Numbered from the stretch's first letter, positions 27,296 to 38,742 are shown. The stretch is DNA of 64,000 nt from Rhodocyclales bacterium (GCA_028292485.1 JAQGMG010000015.1:1-64000), one strand, 5' to 3'. Notes: generated from the letters alone by a model not told the origin. Translations and numbers: made by a program.

Positions 27296-27670
27296 ATGCC
27301 AATACAGTTACTGCGCCGAGCCATCGATCTAATCGGCCACGAGCCAATAGAGAGTGAGCTGGTTAAAATGAAGCTCTTGGATGATGCAGCGTTCCAAACC
27401 GTGAGGGTTCGACATCTGGCTAGGCGTCCTACGCCAGCAAGGTCCGACAACGCAGGTGTCACTTTGGTGATCTCGCTGTTTGGTGCTCCAACGTGTCTTC
27501 TTCTAGGCTTAATCGAGGGCAACAAAGCAATGATGGCCTCGTCAATCTTTTGGTTGATCGTTGGCCTTATCTTTTTCTTCTACTTGACCTTCGTTGCGGG
27601 ATATTGGCGCGAGCACCGGGCCATCATTTCTGAAGAGTTGCGACGTTATGGACGCGCTTCGTTCGGATGA
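27296..27670 (+). CDS. Hypothetical membrane protein
   Basis: ATG ORF with two predicted TM segments; no recognised family. Confidence 0.5.
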   Translation: MPIQLLRRAIDLIGHEPIESELVKMKLLDDAAFQTVRVRHLARRPTPARSDNAGVTLVISLFGAPTCLLLGLIEGNKAMMASSIFWLIVGLIFFFYLTFVAGYWREHRAIISEELRRYGRASFG

Positions 27671-27714
27671 TTTTTTTGGCCTAAATCTTTGGCCATTGGC
27701 ACTCGCTGAATGTT

Positions 27715-28143
27715 CTATCCAGCAGTTGGCTGGTTGAACAAGCCGCCCAAGGCGCTCAGGCCTTGCTCCAGCAGGTCGTGCGAGCCGCCCGTAGAGCCAT
27801 TCGGCGTCATCTTGTCGATCAGCTGAGGCAGCATCTGCGCAAGGCCTCCGGAGACCTGATCGGTAGGCAGACCGAGTTTTCCAGCAATGTCTGCGATGGT
27901 TCCATGTCCGAGTGCGTCGGCAATCTGGGAGCCTTCAACCGGCAGGTTATCGCCGGTGCCGATCCAGGATGAGATCTGTTCGCTGAGGCCGGCTGAGTTG
28001 AATTTCTCGAGCAGTCCGGCGACGCCGCCGTGCTGCTGCAACAGGTTGCCAGCGATCTGGATCAGGGGGTTTTGTCCCTCTTGTGCGCCGCCGTTGCCCA
28101 GCGCTTGTAGTGCCTGCCCTGCCAAATCACCAAACAGACTCAT
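27715..28143 (-). CDS. YidB/DUF937 family protein
   Basis: MSLFGDLAGQALQAL... SQIADALGHGTIADIAGKLGLPTDQVSGGLAQMLPQLIDKMTPNG. Confidence 0.85.
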   Translation of the reverse strand: MSLFGDLAGQALQALGNGGAQEGQNPLIQIAGNLLQQHGGVAGLLEKFNSAGLSEQISSWIGTGDNLPVEGSQIADALGHGTIADIAGKLGLPTDQVSGGLAQMLPQLIDKMTPNGSTGGSHDLLEQGLSALGGLFNQPTAG

Positions 28144-28238
28144 GACGTTCTCCCATATCTGGTCGCCCCGCCGCAGATGCGATCGTACGGGCTGCTTCCT
28201 CTACAATGCCAGCATGCCACAAGCGGGTTGAAACGAAT

Positions 28239-28913
28239 ATGAGTGCCGCAATGACGCAGGATGAATTGAAGAAATCGGTCGCCACTGCAGCTCTGGCTTA
28301 CGTGCCGGAGGGGCAGGTGATCGGCGTGGGAACCGGATCGACGGCCAATTTTTTCATCGATGGTCTGGCGCAGATGCGCGGGCGTATTCGTGGTGCGGTG
28401 GCCAGTTCCGAAGCGAGCGCTGCACGCTTGCGGGCGCACGGTATTGAATTGTTCGAGCTGAATGATCTGACGGAATTGCCTGTCTACGTTGATGGCGCCG
28501 ACGAGATAGATCACCGCCTTTGCATGATCAAGGGCGGCGGCGCTGCGCTGACACGCGAAAAAATCGTGGCCGCTGTGGCCCAACGCTTCGTATGCATTTG
28601 TGATGAGAGCAAGCTGGTGACAACCCTGGGACGCTTTCCTTTGCCTGTCGAGGTCATCCCGATGGCAAGTGCACAGGTCATGCGCGCGCTGGCGGCACTC
28701 GGCGGGCAGCCGAGGTTGCGCGCCGGTGTCGTGACGGACAATGGCAACTGCATTGTCGATGTTGCCGGTCTGCAGATTGATGCGCCCGAGGAGTTCGAGG
28801 CACGCGTCAATGGCATCGTCGGGGTAGTCACCAACGGTATCTTTGCCCGGCGTCCGGCAGACGTTCTTTTGCTGGCAACGGCGCAAGGCGTTCGAACATT
28901 GTCACGCAACTGA
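28239..28913 (+). CDS. rpiA: Ribose-5-phosphate isomerase A
   Basis: [37 protein letters not shown]. Confidence 0.95.
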   Translation: MSAAMTQDELKKSVATAALAYVPEGQVIGVGTGSTANFFIDGLAQMRGRIRGAVASSEASAARLRAHGIELFELNDLTELPVYVDGADEIDHRLCMIKGGGAALTREKIVAAVAQRFVCICDESKLVTTLGRFPLPVEVIPMASAQVMRALAALGGQPRLRAGVVTDNGNCIVDVAGLQIDAPEEFEARVNGIVGVVTNGIFARRPADVLLLATAQGVRTLSRN

Positions 28914-29013
28914 AATATTCTGTTCACGCGGCAAGCGCACACTATGTGTTTTTCGCGCGCGGCTGCTGCATCAGGACGGCGTACGCCAACACGCAAACAA
29001 AGGAGATGTACCC

Positions 29014-29721
29014 ATGACAGATCACACCGTCCGCCAGTATGACGTTGAACTAGAAAGTATCCGGACGCGTGTGCTCCAGATGGGCGGGTACGTCGAGTTG
29101 CAGGTGGTCAAGGCGCTCGAAGGTCTGCTCGGCGGTGATGCGGCGATCATTGATCGTGTCATCGACAACGATCATCGCGTCAACGAGCTTGAAGTGGAGC
29201 TCGATGAGGCCTGCGCCAACATCATTGCCAAACGTCAGCCCGCTGCCAGCGATTTGCGGTCGATCCTCACGGTCTCAAAAGTTGTAACCGACCTGGAGCG
29301 TGTCGGTGACGAGGCGAAGAAAATCGCCAAGGTTGCCAGGTCGATTCACATGCCGGACGCCATCGCCACAACGCCACGAGTGCAGTTGCAACACCTTGGC
29401 AATCTGGCGATCGAGTTGCTGCGCAAATCGCTCGATTCGATGGCGCGCCTGGATCTGAACGCGGCGGCAGACGTCGTGACGCAGGACAAGGAAGTGGATG
29501 GCGAATTCAAATCGGTGATGCGTCAGCTCATCACTTTCATGATGGAAGACCCGCGCACCATTTCGCGCAGCATCGACATCCTGTTCGCGGCCAAGTCACT
29601 CGAACGCATCGGCGACCACGCCAAGAATGTCTCGCAACATGTCGTGTTTCTGGTCCGCGGGCGCGATGTGCGGCACGTAGGCATCGAAGAAATTCAACGC
29701 GAGGTTGCTGGCGGCGCCTGA
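29014..29721 (+). CDS. phoU: Phosphate-specific transport system accessory protein PhoU
   Basis: Two PhoU repeats (TDLERVGDEAKKIAKV; KSLERIGDHAKNVSQHVVFLVRG). Confidence 0.94.
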   Translation: MTDHTVRQYDVELESIRTRVLQMGGYVELQVVKALEGLLGGDAAIIDRVIDNDHRVNELEVELDEACANIIAKRQPAASDLRSILTVSKVVTDLERVGDEAKKIAKVARSIHMPDAIATTPRVQLQHLGNLAIELLRKSLDSMARLDLNAAADVVTQDKEVDGEFKSVMRQLITFMMEDPRTISRSIDILFAAKSLERIGDHAKNVSQHVVFLVRGRDVRHVGIEEIQREVAGGA

Positions 29722-29766
29722 GCTGTTCAGCTGGATACCTGGTTGGATAGGCGCGGGAGTGCAGCG

Positions 29767-32700
29767 TTACGCGCGCATCTGGGCCAGCTCGTTTTCCAGG
29801 GCGGTCTTGAGTTCATATAGCAGCGCCACCAATTGCGTGCCCAGTTCGGCAAACACGCCTTGTCTTCCCTGCTCAGCTGCGTTTTCGAGGGCGAGCGCGG
29901 TTGCTACCGCACGTGCCGCACCGAAATTGCCGACGGCGCCTTTGACGGCGTGAGCCGTTTCTCGCACGGCCTTGTTATCGGTGCTGCTGACGGCCTCCTG
30001 CAGACGCGCCTGCATTTCTTCAAAACCGTTCAGGAAAATGTCGATGACTTCGTGCATGAGTGCTTCGTCGTCACCGATCTGCGCGAGCATCCATGAGCGA
30101 TCAAAACAGGTACCTGGCGCCGATTCGGTTTGTGTCATTGAGTTTTCAACCTCCATCGTGGAAATCGTTCCCGAAGGCGACAACACCCTCAGCAATTCAG
30201 CACGCAGCGCGTTCGCCAGAACGGGTTTGGTGACATAGCCGTCCATGCCTGCCGCGAAGCAACGCTCGCGGTCGCCATGCAGGGCGTGCGCCGTCATGGC
30301 GATGACGGGCAGGCGCGGCAGCCCGTTCTGCTGCTCGTGGACACGGATCAGGCCGCATGCTTCAAGGCCGCCCATGACAGGCATTTGCAAATCCATGAGA
30401 ACGGCATCAAGGGCTGGCGCATGTGGCGGGGGATTGATGAGACGGTCGATACATTGCTGACCGTCAGAGACGAGCTCCACTGTGTGCCCCATGTTGGCGA
30501 GCATGCGTATTGCCAGGGTCTGATTGACGGCGTTGTCTTCAGCCAGCAGCAGCTTCAGTGGGCTCAGGCTTTGCGGCGCGCGGAGCAGGGCCATGCTGGC
30601 TGCCTGTTCCTCTTCGCTGGCCAGATCGAGCTCGGCGGTAAAGAAAAAGGTGCTACCACTGCCCGATTCGCTATCGACCCAGATGTGACCGCCCATGCCG
30701 GCAACCAGGCGCTTGCATATGGCCAGGCCAAGGCCGGTGCCGCCATAGCGGCGGGTAGTAGAGGTATCGGCTTGAGAGAAGCTCTCGAAGATCAGGTCCA
30801 GCTTGTCTGCCGCAATGCCTATGCCGCTGTCATGCACAGAAAAGCATAGCTCGGCGCTTGTGTCAGAGTCTGCATCGAGGGATACGTCGAGATCAACCGA
30901 GCCGGTTTCGGTGAACTTGATGGCGTTGGAGAGCAGGTTCAGCAATACCTGGCGCAGACGATGCGGATCACCGCACACGATGTCCGGAATGCGCACGTCC
31001 ACTTCGCAATTGAGCTGCAGTGCCTTGCTTTCGGCCCGCGGGCTCAAGGTCGAGACAGCGCTGCTGACACACTCTCGCAAGCTGAACGGAATGCGTTCGA
31101 AAGTCATGCGGCCCGCTTCTATTTTTGAAAAATCCAGCACGTCGTCGATGATGTTGAGAAGCGAGTCGGCCGACTGCTTCACGAGCATCATGAATTCACG
31201 TTGCTGCGTGTCGAGCTGAGTGTCGAGCACCAGTTGCGTCATGCCGATCACCGCATTCATTGGTGTGCGGATTTCGTGGCTCATGTTCGCCAGAAAATCG
31301 CTTTTCGCTTGGTTGGCGATTTCTGCGGCGTCGCGTGCTTCGAGCACTGCCTGTTCCACCGCCTTGCGATCCGAGATGTCGGTAATCGAGCCGACGATGC
31401 CGGCGATATTGTCATTGGCATCGGCGAACAGGGATTTGTTGTACAGCACATCGATCTCGCGGCCGTCGCGCGACAGCAGTCGACGCTCGAAACTTTGCGT
31501 TGAGCCCGGCTCATTCAGCAGGGCTTCGTCGTGCTGGTGATGCCATGCCGCTTCAGTCGCGTCATCGACCAGATCGAAAGCGGTCTTGCCGATCCATGCT
31601 TCGCGCTTGATGGCGAATATGCGCTCGAATGCCTTGTTGAACGTTATGTATCGACCCACACGGTCCTTGACGTATACGGCGTTCGGGATGCTGTCGATCA
31701 GCCGCTCGACGAAGCGCAGTTGTTCCTTCACCGCCCGCTCGGCCTGCAGACGCGCCGTCACATCGTTGACCGAGCCGGTATAGCCAAGGAACTTTCCGTC
31801 GTCGTCACGTCGTGCGCGTGCAAACACTTCCAGCGTGCGTATCCCGCCGTCCTTGGCAAGATAGCGAAACTGGTTCCGCAGAAATTCCATCTCACCCTTG
31901 AACAGAGGTTTGAAGGCGGCGGCAATGCGTGGTTTTTCGTCATCGAGGGTGAAGTCCAGCACCGAGCGGCCCAGCCCTTCCGCGACTTCATATTGCGTGA
32001 TGTCCGTCCAGGCCGGATTCAGATAGGTCCAGCGCAGGTCCTGATCTGTTTCAAAAACAAGCTCCGAAAGGCCTTCCACGACGGTGCGGAAATGCGCGGC
32101 GCTGCGTCCGAGTTCCTGCTGTTGATACTCGAGGCGCAATGATGCCCAGTTGAGCGCATCAACCAGGCTATCGATATCGGCAACGCCCGAGTCGGCCGCC
32201 ATGACGCTGCCACGGTCGTTGTCGAGCCTTGCTGCAAATGCCGTAGCGCTATGCAGTTTCTGCATCGGGCGCCGCAGGAACAGTGCAAAGCTGATGGTGG
32301 CAAGCACGCTGACCAGGATGCCCGACCACACGCTGTCGAGATAGAAGCGGCGGCGTGCTCCTTCCGCCGCTGCGAGCGAGAAACGCGCATGCATCCAGCC
32401 GAGCTCGAACTCTGCGCCAACCGGCACCCAGATATCGAGCGTCTTGTGACGTTGGGCCGAGGTGGCATTGCTGGGAATGACAGAGAACACGCGCTGCGCT
32501 GGCACGGTCAACTTGAACACGGGCTTGCTGGAATCTACCTTGTCCTCGCGTGAGGCTGCACTGGACAACAGAATCCCGGCAGGGTCGGTGAGATCAATCT
32601 GCTCGAGCCCGGGATAGCGGGTGGCCTGCTTCATGATGGTATTGAGCTGCCACACCTCCCCGGTGGTCAGGGCCTGCTCCGATGAAGCCGCAAGCCCCGT

Positions 32701-32874
32701 GGTGAGCGAGCTGGCCTGCTCGGTCATCGTGCGCTCGATCAGCGCGTATTGCTCGTTGGCCGTGTAGAAGGTGTAGAGCACGATGAAGCTGGCGAACAGC
32801 AAGCTGAAGACGGCCGCCAGTTGATAGTGCAGCTTGCGTGGAAAAAGCGAACGCAGATTTGGAGCTGAGCGCAT
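29767..32874 (-). CDS. Hybrid sensor histidine kinase (TM, PAS, HisKA, HATPase, REC, HPt)
   Basis: [16 protein letters not shown]-box, [16 protein letters not shown] with [11 protein letters not shown], HPt with [12 protein letters not shown]. Confidence 0.93.
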   Translation of the reverse strand: MRSAPNLRSLFPRKLHYQLAAVFSLLFASFIVLYTFYTANEQYALIERTMTEQASSLTTGLAASSEQALTTGEVWQLNTIMKQATRYPGLEQIDLTDPAGILLSSAASREDKVDSSKPVFKLTVPAQRVFSVIPSNATSAQRHKTLDIWVPVGAEFELGWMHARFSLAAAEGARRRFYLDSVWSGILVSVLATISFALFLRRPMQKLHSATAFAARLDNDRGSVMAADSGVADIDSLVDALNWASLRLEYQQQELGRSAAHFRTVVEGLSELVFETDQDLRWTYLNPAWTDITQYEVAEGLGRSVLDFTLDDEKPRIAAAFKPLFKGEMEFLRNQFRYLAKDGGIRTLEVFARARRDDDGKFLGYTGSVNDVTARLQAERAVKEQLRFVERLIDSIPNAVYVKDRVGRYITFNKAFERIFAIKREAWIGKTAFDLVDDATEAAWHHQHDEALLNEPGSTQSFERRLLSRDGREIDVLYNKSLFADANDNIAGIVGSITDISDRKAVEQAVLEARDAAEIANQAKSDFLANMSHEIRTPMNAVIGMTQLVLDTQLDTQQREFMMLVKQSADSLLNIIDDVLDFSKIEAGRMTFERIPFSLRECVSSAVSTLSPRAESKALQLNCEVDVRIPDIVCGDPHRLRQVLLNLLSNAIKFTETGSVDLDVSLDADSDTSAELCFSVHDSGIGIAADKLDLIFESFSQADTSTTRRYGGTGLGLAICKRLVAGMGGHIWVDSESGSGSTFFFTAELDLASEEEQAASMALLRAPQSLSPLKLLLAEDNAVNQTLAIRMLANMGHTVELVSDGQQCIDRLINPPPHAPALDAVLMDLQMPVMGGLEACGLIRVHEQQNGLPRLPVIAMTAHALHGDRERCFAAGMDGYVTKPVLANALRAELLRVLSPSGTISTMEVENSMTQTESAPGTCFDRSWMLAQIGDDEALMHEVIDIFLNGFEEMQARLQEAVSSTDNKAVRETAHAVKGAVGNFGAARAVATALALENAAEQGRQGVFAELGTQLVALLYELKTALENELAQMRA

Positions 32875-32898
32875 CGGCAGATCGGTTTCCGGTCCAGG

Positions 32899-33930
32899 CT
32901 AGTCTTGATAGTGCGCCCGGATGGCCAGTATCTCTTCCCAGGCGCCGAGAAATTCATCGATGCATCGTGGGTCGAAATGGCTTCCCCGGCCTTGCAGCAG
33001 GAAGTTGCGGGCATGCTCCAGCGACCAGGCTGGCTTGTAGGGCCGCTGTGAGGTAAGCGCATCGAACACGTCGGCAACGGCGACAATGCGCCCGACGAGA
33101 GGAATCTGCTTGCCTACGAGGCCGTTGGGGTAACCGCTGCCATCATATTTTTCGTGATGCGATACGGCAATCTGTGCTGCCATCTTCAGAACTGGCGACG
33201 ACGAGTCCTTGAGGATTTCGTGGCCGATCTGCGCATGCTGTCGCATGATCTCCAGCTCGTCAGGCGTCAATTTGCCGCGTTTGAGCAGGATGTAGTCCGG
33301 CGTACCAAGCTTGCCGACATCATGCATCGGGGCTGCCATCAATAGGGTGTCCTGTTCATGCTGCGACATGCCGACGCATCTGGCGATGAGCACGGAGTAG
33401 CGCGCCATGCGCACGATGTGGGCGCCTGTCTCCGGGTCGCGGAATTCCGCGGCGCGGGCGAGTCGCATGACAGTTTCATGCTCCCTGTCATGGACTTCCT
33501 TTACCGCATGCTGGACCGCCAGATCCAGTTCGTCGGCACGGCGATTGATTGCCGCGATGCTGGCCTGCAGGCGCAGCATATTGCGAACGCGTGGATTGAA
33601 TTCATTCTTGTCGATCGGCTTGATCAGGAAATCAGTGGCGCCCGCTTCCAGCGCGGCATAGCGCACTTCGCGTTCTGCCGCGGCAGTCACCATCAGTATT
33701 GGCTGGTCCTTCAGGCGCTCTTCGAGACGGCAGCGGCGGATGAAATCGAGGCCATCCATTTCCGGCATCATGTAGTCGACAATGATGAGGTCGGGCGTAT
33801 TGGCAATGCACCAGGAAAGCCCCTGCCGAGGATCGGAAAACGTGAAGCACTCATGATCGCCAAGGCGACGCACCAGGCTCTTCATGAGAACCAGATTGAC
33901 CGGCGTATCCTCGATTATGGCAATGATCAT
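32899..33930 (-). CDS. Response regulator with HD-GYP domain (putative c-di-GMP phosphodiesterase)
   Basis: IVDYMMPEMDGLDF REC; HDVGKLGTPD and HHEKYDGSGYPNGL HD-GYP motifs. Confidence 0.93.
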   Translation of the reverse strand: MIIAIIEDTPVNLVLMKSLVRRLGDHECFTFSDPRQGLSWCIANTPDLIIVDYMMPEMDGLDFIRRCRLEERLKDQPILMVTAAAEREVRYAALEAGATDFLIKPIDKNEFNPRVRNMLRLQASIAAINRRADELDLAVQHAVKEVHDREHETVMRLARAAEFRDPETGAHIVRMARYSVLIARCVGMSQHEQDTLLMAAPMHDVGKLGTPDYILLKRGKLTPDELEIMRQHAQIGHEILKDSSSPVLKMAAQIAVSHHEKYDGSGYPNGLVGKQIPLVGRIVAVADVFDALTSQRPYKPAWSLEHARNFLLQGRGSHFDPRCIDEFLGAWEEILAIRAHYQD

Positions 33931-34667
33931 TGATGGACTATCTTTTCTGCATGCCAACAGGGGCTGCCACGCCCTGCACGAAACCGCTTGGCACATCGCG
34001 TCGTAAGACTTTGTGAATCCATAGCGCCTCGCCAAAAGTTATCAGTAATGACACCGTTAATCCTTGGCATGGTGTACATCGGCTATCGGCAAGCAGTGAG
34101 AAACCTGAAGCTGAGCAATTATCGGTGCGCGGCGCGACAGGTTTTGTGCATTCATTCATGACCGCAAAATAATTGTGCACTGCACATCGCTTTTTTTTTG
34201 GAATTAGGGAAAACTCGTACGTCAAATTTGGCAGCGCTGGAAAACTGTACACAGTTCGGCGCTGAGGGCCTTCATGAGCATGAAGGCTCATCCAGGTGTG
34301 ATCTTGTGCAAGAAATGCGGAAAGTGTCGCAGCGCAAGGCTGAATGCGGCTTGTGCGGGCATCCATGTGGCTTGTATGATCAGCGCCGCTGACTGTAGTA
34401 GCATTCGGCGGCCTTAAAAATAACGACGTTTCCAGCTGTCCGGATTCGTCGAACGGAGGCTTGTATTACAACCTTAGGAGGAAATGATGAGGTCCAAACC
34501 CATCTAGGCGGGCTGATCAAACTTCACACAAGAGTGCTACCAGACTGGACCAATCGGCCCGGTACTGCGGCACCAATGGCTCTCAATTTGCCATGCGTTA
34601 ACCCGGCCCCAGGAAGTAACTCATTCCAGGCTCCCTTTTTGTAGCGGTTTTCAAAGCGAGATTCACC

Positions 34668-35654
34668 GTGCTTTCCTACATACTCCGACGTCTGTTGTCG
34701 GCGATACCGTTCTTGTTCATGGTGTCGTTGACTGTGTTTGTGCTCATTCAATTGCCTCCGGGCGATTTTGTAGATAGCTGGGCAGCCGCCCAGTCGGCTT
34801 CTGGCGAAGTCGTCGATATGGCGACGATGATTGACATGCGCCATCGCTACGGCCTGGATCAAAACATCCTGGTTCAATATTTCCACTGGATCGTCGGCAT
34901 CATGCAGGGTGACTTTGGCTACTCCTTCGAATGGAATAGCCCGGTTTCTGCCCTGATCGGTGAGCGCATGAATCTCACGCTGATCCTGTCTGTGGGCACG
35001 CTGTTCCTGACCTGGGGGCTGGCCCTTCCAATCGGTATTTATACGGCCGTGCGCCGTTACTCGATTGGCGACTATTTCTTCACCTTCATCGGGTTCATCG
35101 GCTTGGCAGTGCCTCACTTCCTGATCGCGCTGGTGCTCATGTATCTGTCGGTCAAGTACTGGGCGCTCGATGTTACCGGGCTGTTCTCTTCGGAATACGC
35201 CACTGCGCCATGGTCATGGGGGCGCGTCCAGGATCTGTTGAATCACCTGTGGATACCGATGATCATCCTTGGCCTTGGTTCGACGGCGAGTCTGATCCGT
35301 ATCATGCGCGCCAATCTGATCGATCAGCTGTACATGCCCTACGTCGTAACCGCACGTGCCAAGGGTCTGTCTGAAGTCCGCCTGCTTTTGAAGTACCCGG
35401 TGCGCATTGCGCTCAATCCCTTCGTCAGCACGATCGGCATGATCTTGCCGCAGCTGGTGTCCGGCGCCGTGATCATGTCCATCGTGTTGAATTTGCCAAC
35501 AGCCGGTCCGCTGCTTTATCAGTCTTTGCTATCCCAGGATATTTATCTGTCGGGCGCATTCTTGCTGCTACTGAGCATGATGACCGTGGTCGGTACGCTG
35601 ATCTCGGACATTCTTCTGGTTATCCTTGACCCACGCATCAGGTTGGAACAATGA
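34668..35654 (+). CDS. Oligopeptide/dipeptide ABC transporter permease (DppB/OppB family)
   Basis: MLSYILRRLLSAIPFLFMVSLTVFVLIQLPPGDF start; six-TM permease; GTG start. Confidence 0.9.
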   Translation: MLSYILRRLLSAIPFLFMVSLTVFVLIQLPPGDFVDSWAAAQSASGEVVDMATMIDMRHRYGLDQNILVQYFHWIVGIMQGDFGYSFEWNSPVSALIGERMNLTLILSVGTLFLTWGLALPIGIYTAVRRYSIGDYFFTFIGFIGLAVPHFLIALVLMYLSVKYWALDVTGLFSSEYATAPWSWGRVQDLLNHLWIPMIILGLGSTASLIRIMRANLIDQLYMPYVVTARAKGLSEVRLLLKYPVRIALNPFVSTIGMILPQLVSGAVIMSIVLNLPTAGPLLYQSLLSQDIYLSGAFLLLLSMMTVVGTLISDILLVILDPRIRLEQ

Positions 35655-36820
35655 GCGAATCAAATACACCGACGGCACCGGCCGTCCAAGTCAATATGGC
35701 CAACCTGCGAGGCGGCATCGAATACGCCTCGCAATGGACCCTGATGTGGCTGCGCTTCAAGAAACACAAGGTCGCACTTGTCAGCATGTACATCGTGCTG
35801 GCCTTGTATCTGATGGCAGTTTTTGCCGAATTTCTGGCGCCTTTTGATCCCGAAGTTGCGTTGCGCAACGAAGGCGATTACAAGGCCAAGGCTTACCATC
35901 CACCGCAGGGAATCCATCTTTTCGACACTACTGGCGGCGGCATAAGCTTCAGCCCGTATGTCGAAGTGCTCAAGGAAAAGGTCGATCCCGAAAGTCTGAA
36001 GAAGATATATGTTGCCGATGCCGAGAAGAAAATTCCGGTGTCATTCTTCGTGCATGGCTTCGAGTACAAATTCCTGGGCCTGTTCAAGACCGACATCCAC
36101 TTCTTCGGCCCCAAGAAGCACGGTGAAGTGTTTTACCTGTTCGGCTCGGATCGCAACGGCCGCGACATGTTCAGCCGGGTGATCTATGGCGGACGCTTCA
36201 CGCTGTCTCTGGGTCTTATCGGCGTCTTGTTATCGGTCGTTTTCGGTATCTTTCTGGGCGGCATTTCCGGCTATTACGGCGGCAGGATCGACTGGGTTGT
36301 CCAGCGCCTGGTGGAATTCATCATTTCGCTGCCAACCATCCCGATCTGGCTGGCAATGGCCGCAGCGTTGCCCAAGGAATGGCCGCCGCAATATCAGTAC
36401 ATGGCAGTTACCGTCATCATTTCGTTGATCGGCTGGACGCAGTTGGCGCGAGTCGTGCGCGGGCGCTTGCTGTCAATGCGCGGCGACGTCTTCGTTGTGG
36501 CAGCCCAGCTAGATGGCTGTAGTGAAGGGCGCGTTATTTTCCGCCACATGTTGCCATCGCTGGCTTCGCACATCATCGCTGCGGTGACACTGTCCATTCC
36601 GCTGATGGTCGTGGCCGAGACGTCTCTGTCGTTCCTTGGTCTTGGTTTGCAGCCGCCAGCCATCAGCTGGGGCGTGTTGCTCAAGGAAGCGCAGAACATC
36701 CGCTCGATTGCAGTGGCGCCTTGGCTCTTCATCCCCGGGGGTGCGGTCGTGATTGCCGTGCTGGCTTTGAACTTCATGGGTGATGGTCTGCGCGACGCTG
36801 CTGACCCTTACTCGCACTGA
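35651..36820 (+). CDS. Oligopeptide/dipeptide ABC transporter permease (DppC/OppC family)
   Basis: LFGSDRNGRDMFSRVIYGGRFTLSLGL; AETSLSFLGLGLQPPAISWGVLL. Confidence 0.92.
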   Translation: MSESNTPTAPAVQVNMANLRGGIEYASQWTLMWLRFKKHKVALVSMYIVLALYLMAVFAEFLAPFDPEVALRNEGDYKAKAYHPPQGIHLFDTTGGGISFSPYVEVLKEKVDPESLKKIYVADAEKKIPVSFFVHGFEYKFLGLFKTDIHFFGPKKHGEVFYLFGSDRNGRDMFSRVIYGGRFTLSLGLIGVLLSVVFGIFLGGISGYYGGRIDWVVQRLVEFIISLPTIPIWLAMAAALPKEWPPQYQYMAVTVIISLIGWTQLARVVRGRLLSMRGDVFVVAAQLDGCSEGRVIFRHMLPSLASHIIAAVTLSIPLMVVAETSLSFLGLGLQPPAISWGVLLKEAQNIRSIAVAPWLFIPGGAVVIAVLALNFMGDGLRDAADPYSH

Positions 36821-36833
36821 TGGCCTTACGAAC

Positions 36834-38579
36834 ATGGTTGATAACGTGAATACCTCATCCAATGACATCATTCTCGACGTCCGTAATCTGAAGACCTACT
36901 TCGGTACGGGCGAGAAGGCAGTGCGCGCGGTTGACGATGTCAGTTTCCAGATGCAGCGCGGCAAGACTCTTTGCATCGTTGGCGAATCCGGTTCCGGCAA
37001 GACGGTGGCGGCACGCTCCATCCTGCAGATCGTCGATCCTCCGGGCCGTATCATGGGCGGTCAGATGCTCTACAACGCTACGGGCGAGCCCGGCTGTTCG
37101 ACTATCGATCTCGCCACGCTGCACCCGCGTGGCAAGGAAATCCGCGGCATTCGTGGCCATGACATCGCCATGATCTTCCAGGAGCCGATGACCTCGCTGT
37201 CGCCAATTCACACGATCGGCAATCAGATATGTGAATCGATTCTGTTGCATCAGAACGTCGACAAGGCAGAAGCACGTGCGCGTGCGATCGAGTTGCTGCG
37301 TCGCGTAGAGATTCCTAATCCTGGCGTTGCCATCGACAAGTACACCTTCGAGTATTCGGGCGGCATGCGCCAACGCGCCATGATTGCCATGGCGCTGGCC
37401 TGCAACCCGAAGATCCTGATTGCCGATGAGCCAACAACGGCGCTGGACGTGACGACGCAAGCCGAAATTCTTGCGCTCATCAAGGAATTGCAGCTGTCGT
37501 ACGGTATGGCTGTGTTGTTCATCACGCACGATATGGGTGTGGTGGCAGAGATCGCTGATGAAATCGGCGTCATGCTGAACGGCAAGATGCTGGAGTTCGG
37601 ACCTTCGGAACAGATCTTCTATTCGTCGCAGAACGAGTACACGGGCCGCCTGATTGATTCTGTGCGCAAGCTGGAAACTTCGGCACGTCGCGCGCGCAAG
37701 AGCACTGTTTCCGATCGCAAGCTGCTGGAAGTGCGTGGGGTCTCGAAGATATATCCAGGTCGCAAGACTTTCCTCGGTGGCAGCAAAGCGGCGGCACCGT
37801 TCAAGGCACTCGATAACGTTTCCATTGACCTGTACGAAGGTGAAAACCTCGGCATTGTGGGCGAATCGGGCTCGGGCAAAACGACGCTCGGTAACTGCCT
37901 GATACGCGTGCTGAGCTTGACCGACGGTGAAGTACTCTACCGCATGGGTGACGGCCAGATAGTCGATCTGGCGAAGTCCAGCAAGAAAGAACTGCGCGGC
38001 GTTCATCGCGAAGTGCGCATGGTTTTCCAGGATCCGTTTGCGTCCCTGAACCCGCGTATGACGATCGGCCAGATTGTTGGCGAGCCCTTGCTGGTTAACG
38101 GCATTGCAAAGGGTAACGAGCTGCGTAACCGTGTGGCCGACTTGCTGGCGATTGTTGGCATGCCGCCCGCAGCCATGGAGCGCTATCCCCACGCCTTCTC
38201 TGGCGGTCAGCGGCAACGTATCGGTATCGCCCGCGCACTGGCTCTGAATCCGCGCCTGATCATTGCTGATGAAGCAACATCGGCGCTCGACGTGACATTG
38301 CGTTCGCAGATTCTCGATCTTCTGCTTGATCTGCAGGACAAGCTCAACCTGAGCTTCATCCTGATCTCCCATGACATTGGCGTGATCCGTTACTTCTGTG
38401 ACCGGGTAGCTGTCATGTACAAGGGGCAGATCGTCGAAACTGGCCTCGCGGACAAGATCTGCGGCGCGCCGGAGCATCCCTATACCAAGGCACTTATTTC
38501 TGCGGTACCGGGCACGCATCCGCGCGACAAGCGCATCGTCAATCGTCATCGTTATACGATTGATGGCAAAGCTGCTTGA
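36834..38579 (+). CDS. Oligopeptide ABC transporter dual ATP-binding protein (DppD-DppF fusion)
   Basis: Two Walker A sites (GESGSGKT), two signature motifs (YSGGMRQRAMIAMAL; FSGGQRQRIGIARAL). Confidence 0.94.
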   Translation: MVDNVNTSSNDIILDVRNLKTYFGTGEKAVRAVDDVSFQMQRGKTLCIVGESGSGKTVAARSILQIVDPPGRIMGGQMLYNATGEPGCSTIDLATLHPRGKEIRGIRGHDIAMIFQEPMTSLSPIHTIGNQICESILLHQNVDKAEARARAIELLRRVEIPNPGVAIDKYTFEYSGGMRQRAMIAMALACNPKILIADEPTTALDVTTQAEILALIKELQLSYGMAVLFITHDMGVVAEIADEIGVMLNGKMLEFGPSEQIFYSSQNEYTGRLIDSVRKLETSARRARKSTVSDRKLLEVRGVSKIYPGRKTFLGGSKAAAPFKALDNVSIDLYEGENLGIVGESGSGKTTLGNCLIRVLSLTDGEVLYRMGDGQIVDLAKSSKKELRGVHREVRMVFQDPFASLNPRMTIGQIVGEPLLVNGIAKGNELRNRVADLLAIVGMPPAAMERYPHAFSGGQRQRIGIARALALNPRLIIADEATSALDVTLRSQILDLLLDLQDKLNLSFILISHDIGVIRYFCDRVAVMYKGQIVETGLADKICGAPEHPYTKALISAVPGTHPRDKRIVNRHRYTIDGKAA

Positions 38580-38594
38580 TCTAAGTCAGCACTT

Positions 38595-38627
38595 GAAAAG
38601 GCCGCAGTCTCTGCGGCCTTTTTTTTG
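38595..38627 (+). terminator. Rho-independent terminator of the oligopeptide ABC operon
   Basis: aaaaggccgcagtctctgcggccttttttttg. Confidence 0.88.
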
Positions 38628-38663
38628 GGAACTACATACTTAACTTGCAGCGCTCCAATTTTC

Positions 38664-38742
38664 GTCATTCCCGCGAAAGCGGGAATCCACTCCCTGGCAC
38701 AGACTTCACGTAGATGTGGATTCCCGCTTTCGCGAGAATGAC
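38664..38742. repeat. Inverted-repeat (MITE/REP-like) element, copy 4
   Basis: gtcattcccgcgaaagcgggaatccac ... gtggattcccgctttcgcgagaatgac; interior similar to copy 1. Confidence 0.93.

Noticed and set aside
25936-27525. 529-aa minus-strand ORF opposite the thiolase
   Set aside because: Antisense mirror of phaA, no motif support, runs through hairpin element A
36855-38549. 564-aa minus-strand ORF opposite the dual ABC ATPase
   Set aside because: Antisense mirror of two well-conserved ATPase domains; no recognisable protein family
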